A DNA stretch of 64,000 bases from Arenibacter catalasegens (GTDB taxonomy: Bacteria; Bacteroidota; Bacteroidia; Flavobacteriales; Flavobacteriaceae). The notes under the pieces were generated by a model that saw only the letters and a program-made list of their open reading frames with translations, did no database searches and had not been told where the DNA came from. Position numbers and translations under genes: made by a program. The stretch is taken from positions 248,001 to 312,000 of the forward strand of contig NZ_PHQQ01000001.1 of assembly GCF_002909235.1 (NCBI RefSeq). Reading direction: 5' to 3'. Shown one piece after another: positions 49,546 through 57,558 of the stretch (within the stretch, counting starts at the first letter, position 1; each line of letters opens with the position of its first letter).

Positions 49546-50580
49546 TTAATTAAGTTTGGACAAAGGTATTTCTGCGAAATAAATTGAGGTTTTTTCAGTC
49601 TCGTGCGAAGAATAGTAGCTCATAAACAACGTATCATTTTCTACCACAAACCCGGGATAACTACTGTCGGAATTAGAGGGTAATTGAAGTGCTTTCTTAA
49701 AATCGCCATCCTTTGTAAAGGAAACGAGGCCAGTATATGCCCTATTTATCCTTCCCCCGCCAATAAATCGGTTCTCCCCTACACTTATAAAATCTGGGCC
49801 ACCTATGAAAAATGGTGATTCTAAAAAAGTCCATTCCTTATAGGGGGCCTTACTTTTCCCCAAATAAGCCATCCCATCTCCTTTTTCCCTTCTAACCAGC
49901 ATTAACATCTCCCCACTGGGCAAAAAACGGAAGGTGGATTCATTGGGATTGCCTTCAATTGCCAAATCGGATACCTTTTCATAATCAATACCGTTGGTCG
50001 TTTTAACTAATTTTATAATCGTCTTATTTTTATCCTCCTTATTTTCGATTCTGGAATACATCCCCCCATAACCGGTACCCTCATACCATGTTAGGCTCCA
50101 TAACCAATCGAACTTTGTTTTTAAACTGGAATCATATTTAATGGGCTGTGGTAAGGAGAACTTAGCCCCTTTCGTATTTGAAAATGCTACATGAGGTATC
50201 CCTCCCATTAAGGTCTTTCCCTTATATATAGAACCTCCCATAGTGGCCATTATACGCCCATCTGGAGTAATGGATAATTTGGGATCCCGCAAATCACAAC
50301 CCTTTAATGAAATTTTGTCTACTTCCCTCCATTTTACCCCGTCTTTTGAAGCAATAATTTTAATGACGCCGTCCTTACCATAAACGTGTTTTTCTCCAGA
50401 ACGAAAAGCACAGTAAAAGTCTCCGCTAAACTTTATTAAGGATGTAAAGGCATTATAGTTTTCATCGGAATAAATCTTGGTTACCTTAATATCTTCCAAT
50501 TGTGTTTGGCCAACTACATTTAAAGTAGATACAAGGAATAAGCACAATAATGACAGTGAAGGAACATTGGTTTTTTTCAT
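49546..50580 (-). CDS. Secreted sialidase-fold propeller protein (2)
   Basis: The 344-aa product (ATG at 50580, signal peptide SLSLLCLFLVSTLNVVGQ) has a five/six-bladed propeller with weak Asp boxes (ASKDGVKW, SNTKGAKF). The stretch YCAFRSGEKH is followed by DPKLSITPDGRIMATMGGS. It is related to exo-sialidase-like proteins but lacks clear catalytic triad marks. It heads the minus-strand set propeller-propeller-sulfatase. Function as a glycosidase is inference. Confidence 0.72.
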   Translation of the reverse strand: MKKTNVPSLSLLCLFLVSTLNVVGQTQLEDIKVTKIYSDENYNAFTSLIKFSGDFYCAFRSGEKHVYGKDGVIKIIASKDGVKWREVDKISLKGCDLRDPKLSITPDGRIMATMGGSIYKGKTLMGGIPHVAFSNTKGAKFSLPQPIKYDSSLKTKFDWLWSLTWYEGTGYGGMYSRIENKEDKNKTIIKLVKTTNGIDYEKVSDLAIEGNPNESTFRFLPSGEMLMLVRREKGDGMAYLGKSKAPYKEWTFLESPFFIGGPDFISVGENRFIGGGRINRAYTGLVSFTKDGDFKKALQLPSNSDSSYPGFVVENDTLFMSYYSSHETEKTSIYFAEIPLSKLN

Positions 50581-50613
50581 TTTTATTGGTTTGATTTTGG
50601 TTATTGACCCCAA

Positions 50614-51009
50614 CTACACGATGTTGGATCAAGGTTTTATCCGATATTATGAAAAATAATCTCCTTTTTTTTTCACATTTTTCCGAAAAACACATTCTAT
50701 AGACGTAGACCATTTAAAGATCGTGCCTAGTGTGAACCTCCTAAAATATAAAATATATGCGTTAAAAAAAAGAATAGACCATCCCAGGCCTTCATATGCG
50801 CAAAAGGAAATTTAGAAGCCCCCTGTTAGGCTTTGCTTAAGGATAGTTGTAATTTATTCAACTAAAAGTTTAAAGTCATAGAAACAAGGAGTTCCCGACA
50901 TAATGGACAAGTTTGTTCCCACAGGCAGAATCCAAGAAACCCTCAGCAGAAATGAGGTAGTTCTAAGGCTTAGTTGCAACTGTTCATTAATGCTGTAGTT
51001 TTAATAGTC
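50614..51009. other. Gap between propeller gene and RraA-like gene
   Basis: About 400 bp without a supported frame, terminator or operator copy. I see nothing clear in it. Confidence 0.4.
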
Positions 51010-51726
51010 TTAATTTTTATTTGTCTTCCAACCTTCAAATTCTTCTGCAATTTGTTTATCCACCAAAGGATAAAGTCCAATAATAGATCGGCCATTTTTT
51101 ACTTTTTCCATGACAAATTCCTCAAACAATCCCATTTGCAAGCATTCATCGGCCACCTCATCGGCAATTCCGGCCGGAATGACCATAACCCCGTCATCAT
51201 CCCCCACCAAAATATCTCCCGGAAAGACGGCAACATCACCGCATCCAATAGGTTCGTTAATGGCGATTGCCTGGTGCAAGGTTAGATTGGTCGGTGCCGA
51301 AGGTCTATTGTGATAGGACGGGAAATCCAGTTCAGCAATTTCTGCCGAGTCCCGGAAACCGCCATCGGTTACAATTCCCGATACGCCTCTGACCATTAGT
51401 CGCGTAACCAATATGGAACCTGCTGAGGCCGCCCTGGCATCTTTTCTACTATCTATAACCAAAATAGCGCCTTTGGGGCAATCTTCAACGGCCACCCGCT
51501 GCAAATGTTTTGGATCTTTGAATACTTCAATGGTATTTAAATCTTCACGGGCCGGAATATAGCGAAGGGTATAGGCCTCTCCGACCATAGTAGGCTTGCC
51601 TAATTTTAAAGGTTTTATGTCCTGAATAAATTGTTTTTTCAATCCCTTTTTAAAAAGACAGGTAGCAATGGTGGCGGTACTGACTTTGCTTAATTTCTCT
51701 TTCGTGGAATTTCGTTTATTATCCAT
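51010..51726 (-). CDS. RraA-like protein (HMG/CHA aldolase fold)
   Basis: This 238-aa protein has the RraA / 4-hydroxy-4-methyl-2-oxoglutarate aldolase fold: GEAYTLRYIPAREDL, DCPKGAILVIDSRKDARAASAG, and VTDGGFRDSAEIAELDFPSYH with the Arg-Asp pair that binds substrate and metal. C-terminally VFPGDILVGDDDGVMVIPAGIADEV is characteristic. Such proteins cleave 2-oxo-4-hydroxy acids. It lies 25 nt after the TIM-barrel gene and may act in sugar-acid breakdown. Confidence 0.85.
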   Translation of the reverse strand: MDNKRNSTKEKLSKVSTATIATCLFKKGLKKQFIQDIKPLKLGKPTMVGEAYTLRYIPAREDLNTIEVFKDPKHLQRVAVEDCPKGAILVIDSRKDARAASAGSILVTRLMVRGVSGIVTDGGFRDSAEIAELDFPSYHNRPSAPTNLTLHQAIAINEPIGCGDVAVFPGDILVGDDDGVMVIPAGIADEVADECLQMGLFEEFVMEKVKNGRSIIGLYPLVDKQIAEEFEGWKTNKN

Positions 51727-51751
51727 ATTGTTATGCTTTGGTTATCATAAT

Positions 51752-52720
51752 TTATTCGGCTCTTTGCCAAGCTTCTTTAAGGAATTTTAGATCCTTTTTC
51801 ATTTGGGAAAAGACAACATTCTTATCTATGGTTAATTTTGTTGCACCATGTTCGGCACCACCTAGGTCATACTCCAGGTGTAGGGATATAGGTACGTTGA
51901 TTTTATATTTTTTAAGCAAAGCAAAGTAACGGTCAAAATCTACCATGCCCTCCCCTAGCGGCGTATTGATCGGTTTCCATTGTCCGTTGACAGAGCCCCA
52001 TTTAAAATCTTTGATGACGATGGATTTAATAAATGGTCTGATCAGTCGCAGCCCTAGTTCCCAGGAACTGCCCCCTTCCACTACGGCATGTCTTATATCG
52101 TATTGACAACCCATGTGTACGTTTTTGGCAGCCTCAAGAATAGGCGGTAAATCCCAAATAGGCGCCCCTACATGGTTACCTGCGTGATTTTGATAACAGC
52201 CGATAAGGCTCAGTTTCTTATTAAACTCCTCTAAATTTTTAAACTGCTGGCCATAGATGATCTGACTTTCTGAGATCTCCCTATCCTCTGGATAGGTTAA
52301 CCAACCTGTGCGATAATGGGAAAGTCCCAACTTACTGGCTGTTTCCAATACGGACCTTTGTTCCATGTTTTCAACATCCAAAACATTAGTAGTCATCATC
52401 CTTGGGCTTAGACCATATTTTTTCATGGCCTCGACCGCCTTAGGCAAATCTTCATATACGCGATCTGGCAAAACATGCCCTGCGGGTCTTACTGTCAAAT
52501 CCAATCCGTCAAAACCCATATCCGCCGCCGCTTCGGACATATCATTATAGTCTAGAAATTGCAGATGCTTTGAAAACAAATTTACCTCCAAGGAATTCTT
52601 AAAAGGCGTAATAGAACTGAACATTGCTTTATCAAATGCCATCAGCGGTATGGCCGCTCCCGCCATTGTTGCAAGTTTAACAAAATTCCTTCTATCATAA
52701 TTTAAAATATTCTTCTTCAT
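51752..52720 (-). CDS. Exported sugar phosphate isomerase/epimerase-like TIM barrel
   Basis: This 322-aa protein begins with a Tat-type signal (DRRNFVKLATMAGAAIPL) and continues as an AP-endonuclease-2-like TIM barrel: GFDGLDLTVRPAGHV, HAGNHVG, GCQYDIRHAVVEGG, KDFKWGS, LGEGMVDFDRYFALLKKY and HLEYDLGGAEHG. His, Asp and Glu residues at strand ends would bind a metal. It is divergent from the PL6 gene; the operator at 52796-52818 lies in the shared promoter region, so the repressor may control both. Confidence 0.82.
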   Translation of the reverse strand: MKKNILNYDRRNFVKLATMAGAAIPLMAFDKAMFSSITPFKNSLEVNLFSKHLQFLDYNDMSEAAADMGFDGLDLTVRPAGHVLPDRVYEDLPKAVEAMKKYGLSPRMMTTNVLDVENMEQRSVLETASKLGLSHYRTGWLTYPEDREISESQIIYGQQFKNLEEFNKKLSLIGCYQNHAGNHVGAPIWDLPPILEAAKNVHMGCQYDIRHAVVEGGSSWELGLRLIRPFIKSIVIKDFKWGSVNGQWKPINTPLGEGMVDFDRYFALLKKYKINVPISLHLEYDLGGAEHGATKLTIDKNVVFSQMKKDLKFLKEAWQRAE

Positions 52721-52766
52721 TTTAAGTGCTGATTATTAGATTATTGGATAGTTTTTATGTTAAAAA

Positions 52767-52797
52767 TTTGTTAGTCTTACAAATATACGTATTTTTG
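52767..52797 (+). promoter_or_regulatory. Promoter of the PL6 gene
   Basis: TTTG at 52767-52770 and TATTTTTG at 52790-52797 match the Bacteroidota -33/-7 consensus with a 19-nt spacer. The -7 end overlaps the first operator box. Confidence 0.75.
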
Positions 52798-52818
52798 GTA
52801 AACCAATCTGGTTAACCA
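52796..52818. promoter_or_regulatory. Operator 1: two palindromic boxes
   Basis: TGGTAAACCA (52796-52805) and the perfect palindrome TGGTTAACCA (52809-52818) are spaced by ATC, a 13-bp centre-to-centre distance. The same pair recurs at 57360 and, with one more box, at 60386. It resembles TnGT-ACnA sites of FadR/GntR repressors. Overlap with the -7 element implies repression. Confidence 0.8.
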
Positions 52819-52857
52819 ATTTATAATTGGAAGTTGTTCCTGAAAAATCTATTAATT

Positions 52858-55167
52858 ATGAGGAGAATAATAACCTTACTGTACTTTTTATTTATTCTTA
52901 ACGCCTGTGCAGACAAGGCTAATCTGAATACTATAATAATAAGCACTCCTCAAGAACTGGAAGTAGCTATAAAAAATGCAGGGGCTGGTGACAACATTGT
53001 GTTGGCCAATGGTATATGGAAAGATGTTCGAATTAAATTTATAGGTGAAGGCACGGAAGAGAAGCCAATAACCATTAAAGCTGAAACAGCTGGAAAAGTT
53101 TTTATTGAAGGAGTGTCTGATTTAAAATTTGGAGGGAAGTATTTAGTGGTCGATGGACTGCATTTTAGAAATGGTTATTCGCCAAGTGAAGCAGTATTGG
53201 AATTTAGGGTGGACGAAAAAACTATTGGAAATAACTGTACCGTTACCAATTGCGTTATAGAGGATTTTAATAAAATGCATCGCGATGATACGGATCTCTG
53301 GGTTCAATTCTGGGGAAGACATAATACGCTAAGCAACAGTTACATTGCCGGAAAAACAAATCGCGGACCAACTATTAGGGTGGACTTAGAGGGCAATGAG
53401 AGTATAAATAATTACCATCAAATCGTTAATAACCATTTTGGACCAAGACCTCCCAAAGGTGGTGCCAGTGGGGAGACCATTCAAATTGGCAACAGCTATT
53501 CCTCAATGTCCCCGAGTTATACAAAGGTTGCCAATAATTTATTTGAAGAGTGCAACGGCGAGGTTGAAATTATTTCCAGTAAAACCAACTTCAACGAGTT
53601 CAGAAATAATGTCTTCTACAAAAGCCAAGGTTCTTTGGTAACAAGACACGGAAATTATTGCACCATAGATGGCAATTACTTTATTGGCGATGGTAAAAAT
53701 GAAAACATAGGCGGAATCAGAATTATCAATACGGGACATTGGGTGACCAACAATTATTTCTACAATATAAAAGGAAAGAATTTTAGAAGCGCCTTGGCCG
53801 TGATGAACGGAATTCCAAAATCACCCCTAAACAGATACAATCAAGTTACAGATGTAGTGGTCGCTTACAATACCTACATAAATTGCGATTCCCCATGGCA
53901 ATTCGGAGTGGGTCAAAATCTAAGTCAGAAAGACGTTTTGCCTCCCTCGGAAATTCGCTCAGCAAGACCCATAAGGACATTAATTGCCAACAACGTAATT
54001 TATAATGAAAAAGGTGATGCTTCACCAATTATTGAACATGATAAGGCTGATGGTGTAACCTTTAAAAACAACCTCATCAATAATCAAGGTATGGATTTTA
54101 AAGCCTATGACGGATTGGAGGCTACAAATTTTGAAATTAAGGAAATAGGAGAAAATATTTTTATCCCTTCATCTAATTTACAAATTGGACCTTATCGAGG
54201 GTTTGAATTTGAAAAAATTTCGAAAGATTTAGTTGGAAATTCCAGGGGTGACAACAATTCCATTGGAGCATTCACTAATACGGATTTTAAAGACCCGAAA
54301 ATACTGGATAGGTCCAAATACGGTCCAAGCTGGTATTCAGCTGAAACTGAAGCTCGAGAACCTAAAACGGTAGTTGTTGCCAAAACAGAAAACCTTCAAT
54401 CAAAAATAAATGAAGCGGTTAATGGGGATATCATTTCTCTGGAAGCAGGAAATTATGAAATCCAGAAATCCTTGATAATTAATAAAAAGTTGATCATTCA
54501 ATCCTCTGATAAGTCAAAAGTTGTGCTAAATTATTCTGGAGGAGAAAATTCACCACTTTTTGAACTGCAACCTAAAGGGTTTTTAAATCTGAAAAATGTC
54601 ACCTTAAAAGGAAATAATTCCCAATATGCATTCGCCAGTTTAAAGAAAAATATGTTTACACATTTTGGGTTAACGGTTGCCGATTGTGACATCAGTGATT
54701 TCAACTATGTCTTAAAGGTCTATAAAGAGTCCTTTGCAGAACATATCACCTTTGAAAATACTACGATTTTAAACTGCGAAAATGGTTTGGAACTATCAGA
54801 AGAAACTAATGATCTAGGAGATTATAACACTGAATACCTGACTATAAATAATTGCCGGTTCTCCAATGTAAAAAGCAATGTGATCGATTACTATCGTGGG
54901 GGTTATGACGAATCTACCATTGGTGGGAATCTGTTGGTCACCAATAGCACCTTCACAAATTGTGGGGCACAAGATAAAAGTGGAATTCTGATTAACTCCC
55001 ACGGCATTGTAAATGTCGATATTTCTAATAACACCTTTAAAAACAATCCGGTAAAACTGGTGGCTTTACTTTGGGGAGCGAAAAACAATTCACATTCGGA
55101 CAATCAGGTCAACAATTCCGGAGAAATCAGGGTTGAAGAGAATTTAGAAATGAAATTATTGTATTAA
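52858..55167 (+). CDS. PL6 alginate lyase, two-domain lipoprotein
   Basis: The 769-aa product (ATG at 52858; the TTG 24 nt upstream is unlikely) is a lipoprotein with lipobox LNAC. Residues of about 20-470 form a PL6 (chondroitinase-B-type) parallel beta helix. The catalytic pair is Lys242 (EIISSKTNF) and Arg263 (VTRHG), 21 residues apart as in AlyGC (Lys220/Arg241) and chondroitinase B (Lys250/Arg271). Residues of about 490-769 form a second beta helix, as in dimeric PL6 enzymes. It would cut alginate, perhaps G-rich, at the cell surface. It is first in the locus and under operator 1. Confidence 0.9.
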   Translation: MRRIITLLYFLFILNACADKANLNTIIISTPQELEVAIKNAGAGDNIVLANGIWKDVRIKFIGEGTEEKPITIKAETAGKVFIEGVSDLKFGGKYLVVDGLHFRNGYSPSEAVLEFRVDEKTIGNNCTVTNCVIEDFNKMHRDDTDLWVQFWGRHNTLSNSYIAGKTNRGPTIRVDLEGNESINNYHQIVNNHFGPRPPKGGASGETIQIGNSYSSMSPSYTKVANNLFEECNGEVEIISSKTNFNEFRNNVFYKSQGSLVTRHGNYCTIDGNYFIGDGKNENIGGIRIINTGHWVTNNYFYNIKGKNFRSALAVMNGIPKSPLNRYNQVTDVVVAYNTYINCDSPWQFGVGQNLSQKDVLPPSEIRSARPIRTLIANNVIYNEKGDASPIIEHDKADGVTFKNNLINNQGMDFKAYDGLEATNFEIKEIGENIFIPSSNLQIGPYRGFEFEKISKDLVGNSRGDNNSIGAFTNTDFKDPKILDRSKYGPSWYSAETEAREPKTVVVAKTENLQSKINEAVNGDIISLEAGNYEIQKSLIINKKLIIQSSDKSKVVLNYSGGENSPLFELQPKGFLNLKNVTLKGNNSQYAFASLKKNMFTHFGLTVADCDISDFNYVLKVYKESFAEHITFENTTILNCENGLELSEETNDLGDYNTEYLTINNCRFSNVKSNVIDYYRGGYDESTIGGNLLVTNSTFTNCGAQDKSGILINSHGIVNVDISNNTFKNNPVKLVALLWGAKNNSHSDNQVNNSGEIRVEENLEMKLLY

Positions 55168-55317
55168 ACCAATCTCCCTGTCATGAAGCCACCTTGCATG
55201 GATTACATCCAATGTTTCTAATTAAACTAAAACCTAATAAAATACTTATTAAAGTATCAAAACCTATAGAAAATTGAGTTTTGAATCAAAAATAAAATTG
55301 AATCCAAACCATAAAAA
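55168..55317. other. Spacer between PL6 gene and decayed leader
   Basis: AT-rich; no gene, terminator or operator is recognised. Confidence 0.3.
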
Positions 55318-55450
55318 CTGAATAAAAAAATTATCACATCAGTAGCAATGTCCGTAGTCCTTTGTCTTTTCCTAATATTTAACAGCTGCAAGTAAATCTG
55401 TAAGTGATGACGCCGTGTCGAATGAAGGCTATTTCACAAAAAATGATTAA
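55318..55450 (+). pseudogene. Remnant of a lipoprotein gene (signal peptide only)
   Basis: Reading from a CTG at 55318 gives LNKKIITSVAMSVVLCL, then FLIFNSCK and a stop. One base away, the frame continues SKSVSDDAVSNEGYF and TKND before a stop at 55448-55450. This is a normal lipoprotein leader with lipobox, its start codon changed to CTG, one frameshift just after the Cys and the body missing. It is probably the decayed start of a further secreted enzyme or binding protein of the alginate locus. Confidence 0.55.
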
Positions 55451-55470
55451 ATCAATTAATTTAGAAAAAA

Positions 55471-56241
55471 ATGAAAAACAATAACAAATTAGCTGGCAAA
55501 AATGTTCTCATAACTGCTGGTGCTCAAGGAATTGGAGAATCAATCACCAAACACTTTATCAACAGTGGAGCTAATGTAGCCATCCACTATTTTTCCAGTG
55601 CGGATACAGCCAACCAATTAGTGGAATATGCAACCAGCAAAGGGCAAAAAGCGGTTGCTATATCTGGTGACTTAACAAACGAAGCCGATGCAGATGCATT
55701 GGTCGTAAAAACAATAGAAGCATTTGGTGGACTAGACATACTGATCAACAACGCAGGTTCACTTGTTGCGCGTAAAATGCTTAGCGAAATGGAAGCTGAG
55801 TTCTGGCACAAGGTAATGGATATTAACCTTACATCCATGATGTTTGTAACGCGAGCCGCAGCTCCTTACCTAGCAAAAAATGACAACAGTAGTATAGTTA
55901 ATCTGGCATCACTTGCTGGACGTAAAGGTGGTCACCCAGGGTCATTAGCTTACTCTACCAGTAAAGGTGCTATTCTAACACTAACACGAGCGCTATCGGC
56001 AGAATTAGGGCCTCAAGGAACTCGAGTTAACGCGGTCGCGCCAGGACTTATTCTGGGTACTTCATTTCACAACACCCATACATCCAAAGAATCAGCAGCT
56101 GCAACAACAGCAGGCATTCCAATCCAACGAGCTGGTAATGTAGCTGACGTAGCACGAGCAGTTTTGTATCTGGCGTCCGAATACGATGGCTTTATTACTG
56201 GTGCAACACTAGACATTAATGGTGGTGTTTACAATATGTAG
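55471..56241 (+). CDS. Short-chain dehydrogenase/reductase, possibly acquired
   Basis: This 256-aa SDR has the NAD(P) loop TAGAQGIGE (about 14-22), NNAG, catalytic Ser in SIVNLASLAG and YSTSKGA (Tyr-x-x-x-Lys), and the C-terminal DINGG. In alginate loci an SDR reduces DEH to KDG, so that role is possible; fucose or other sugar dehydrogenase activity is equally open given the RbsD/FucU neighbour. Codon use looks richer in GC than the neighbours, and downstream genes are proteobacterial in style. A decayed different SDR lies at 60090-60268. Confidence 0.85.
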   Translation: MKNNNKLAGKNVLITAGAQGIGESITKHFINSGANVAIHYFSSADTANQLVEYATSKGQKAVAISGDLTNEADADALVVKTIEAFGGLDILINNAGSLVARKMLSEMEAEFWHKVMDINLTSMMFVTRAAAPYLAKNDNSSIVNLASLAGRKGGHPGSLAYSTSKGAILTLTRALSAELGPQGTRVNAVAPGLILGTSFHNTHTSKESAAATTAGIPIQRAGNVADVARAVLYLASEYDGFITGATLDINGGVYNM

Positions 56242-56283
56242 TTCCCTATTGAATCAAATATAATTGATTGTTATAAAAAAGAA

Positions 56284-56459
56284 AACACCAGTGTTACGTT
56301 AAAGTTGAAATGGCGTATTAGGCATCGCGGATTTTGTGGCAGATCTAGGCAAAAAATCATTGCATAGCTGTAGCTACGGAATTATTTATTAACGACGATA
56401 TGCCGCAAAAGTCACATTGGATTATACGACGATTTTGGCTTAACTTAACACTAGGTGTT
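56284..56459. repeat. Long imperfect palindrome (MITE- or REP-like)
   Basis: The left end AACACCAGTGTTACGTTAA and the right end TTAACTTAACACTAGGTGTT are inverted copies with few mismatches, and each end is itself a small palindrome. Inner parts also pair, with mismatches, towards a centre near AGCTGTAGCT (56367). The 176-bp element could fold into one long hairpin. The sequence style recalls repeats I have seen in marine gammaproteobacteria, which needs checking. Confidence 0.6.
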
Positions 56460-56505
56460 ATTTAGCTCCTTCTGTTTTTTACTTACTTATTTTAAGGATA
56501 ATTAT

Positions 56506-56940
56506 ATGCTAAAAACTCCGGTAATACACCCAACAATTATGGAGGCGCTTGCGCGTTCAGGTCATTTTGCACAAGTTGTCATTGCAGACGGAAATTTGCC
56601 GGTCGGTGCTATGAAAGGCCCTAATTCGACAACCGTACACCTCAACTTTCGTCCAGGACTATTAGATGCTCTCACAGTACTTGAAGGCATACTGGAAGTC
56701 TGCCCAGTTCAAGGTGCAATCGTCATGGAAAAGCCTGCTGAAGCAAATGCAGAAATACACGATGCTTATAAAAAATTACTGGGTGAAGTATCGTGGATCG
56801 AGATGGAACGATGGGCTTTCTACGACAAAATCAGAGAACCTGCCACCACATTAATTATTCAAACCGGTGAACAGCGCCGATTCGCTAATTTGATACTAAC
56901 TGTCGGTGTCGTAAAAATGGCAGAAGAAAGCGGATTTTAA
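56506..56940 (+). CDS. RbsD/FucU family sugar mutarotase-like protein
   Basis: This 144-aa protein begins MLKTPVIHPTIMEALARSGHFAQVVIADGNLPVG; the His of SGHF and Asp of ADGNLP are the family's active-site region. It ends with the RFANLILTVGVVKM segment. RbsD and FucU interconvert sugar anomers. The ATG at 56506 is chosen over an upstream one at 56455 because the family motif follows at once, and because AAGGA lies 8 nt before it, a Shine-Dalgarno that Bacteroidota genes normally lack. That suggests transfer from a proteobacterium. Confidence 0.85.
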   Translation: MLKTPVIHPTIMEALARSGHFAQVVIADGNLPVGAMKGPNSTTVHLNFRPGLLDALTVLEGILEVCPVQGAIVMEKPAEANAEIHDAYKKLLGEVSWIEMERWAFYDKIREPATTLIIQTGEQRRFANLILTVGVVKMAEESGF

Positions 56941-57330
56941 GAAGAAATACAAAAAAAGCAAATTGGAATCACAAGAGATATACTAATGAAAACAACCGAT
57001 ATAAAAGTTTTCGTTTGTTGCCCAAGCCGCAATTTCGTTACCGTTAAGGTTATAGTTGCAGATGGTATATATCTCCAACCCTCTTTGGGGCAGTTGCTCT
57101 TTGCGGCTTTTTGTTGAAGCGTAGCGTCAAAAGCAAAATATCTGCACTTTGAATTTATTAGATCACTAATGCCAACGGTGTTGTGCAATGAACGATCTTA
57201 TTTCTAAATTACTTTTTTAAGTACCCAATCCAATATTCGCCTTGGAAAAATTTTAGATTTACCGAATTACCAATTTCACATGCGATGTATTATTAATTAG
57301 AGATAAAATAGACCTATTTAATGTTAAATA
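56941..57330. other. Recombined spacer with ManD-like stub and repeat debris
   Basis: It holds the truncated ManD-like start (56986-57072), after which the sequence changes character at about 57073 into CTCCAACCCTCTTTGGGG and a stretch to about 57190 ending GGTGTTGTGCAATG, which looks like a transposon or MITE edge. From 57190 the sequence is AT-rich and leads to the PL7 promoter. Confidence 0.45.
56986..57117 (+). pseudogene. Truncated D-mannonate-dehydratase-like gene start
   Basis: The frame from ATG 56986 reads MKTTDIKVFVCCPSRNF, VTVKVIVADGIY (29 residues), which matches the N-terminus of ManD/RspA enzymes of the enolase superfamily (KITDxxVxVTCPGRNFVTLKI.T.DGxYG). It then runs into unrelated sequence and stops at 57115-57117. 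The barrel domain is absent, so it is a break scar. It follows the RbsD/FucU gene by 45 nt on the same strand, as if an operon of uronate or fucose metabolism had been cut here. Confidence 0.65.
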
Positions 57331-57361
57331 TTTGGTGGTTCCACAAATTTCCGTATTTTTG
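57331..57361 (+). promoter_or_regulatory. Promoter of the PL7 gene
   Basis: TTTG at 57331-57334 and TATTTTTG at 57354-57361 with a 19-nt spacer. The stretch CGTATTTTTGG through the operator and the following ATTTA is the same as at the PL6 promoter. Confidence 0.75.
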
Positions 57362-57382
57362 GTAAACCAATCTGGTTAACCA
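57360..57382. promoter_or_regulatory. Operator 2: two palindromic boxes
   Basis: TGGTAAACCA (57360-57369), ATC, TGGTTAACCA (57373-57382): identical to operator 1. It overlaps the -7 element of the PL7 promoter. The leader to the PL7 start is about 190 nt. Confidence 0.82.
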
Positions 57383-57558
57383 ATTTAGATTTACTCGCTT
57401 TCTCAGTAGTATAATGTGGCTTTCTTTTACTTAGTAGCGCATGTAAAAACCACCCAGCAGAAGGTGTAGTTTGGATTGGTGAAGAATTTAATTTAGTCAT
57501 TGTAAAAAAGTGACATCGTACTGTTTTTGAATTAAACATAACCCATACATTATATACT

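Noticed and set aside
52834-52857. TTG start of the PL6 gene at 52834
   Set aside because: The ATG at 52858 gives a normal lipoprotein signal with lipobox; the longer form does not improve it.
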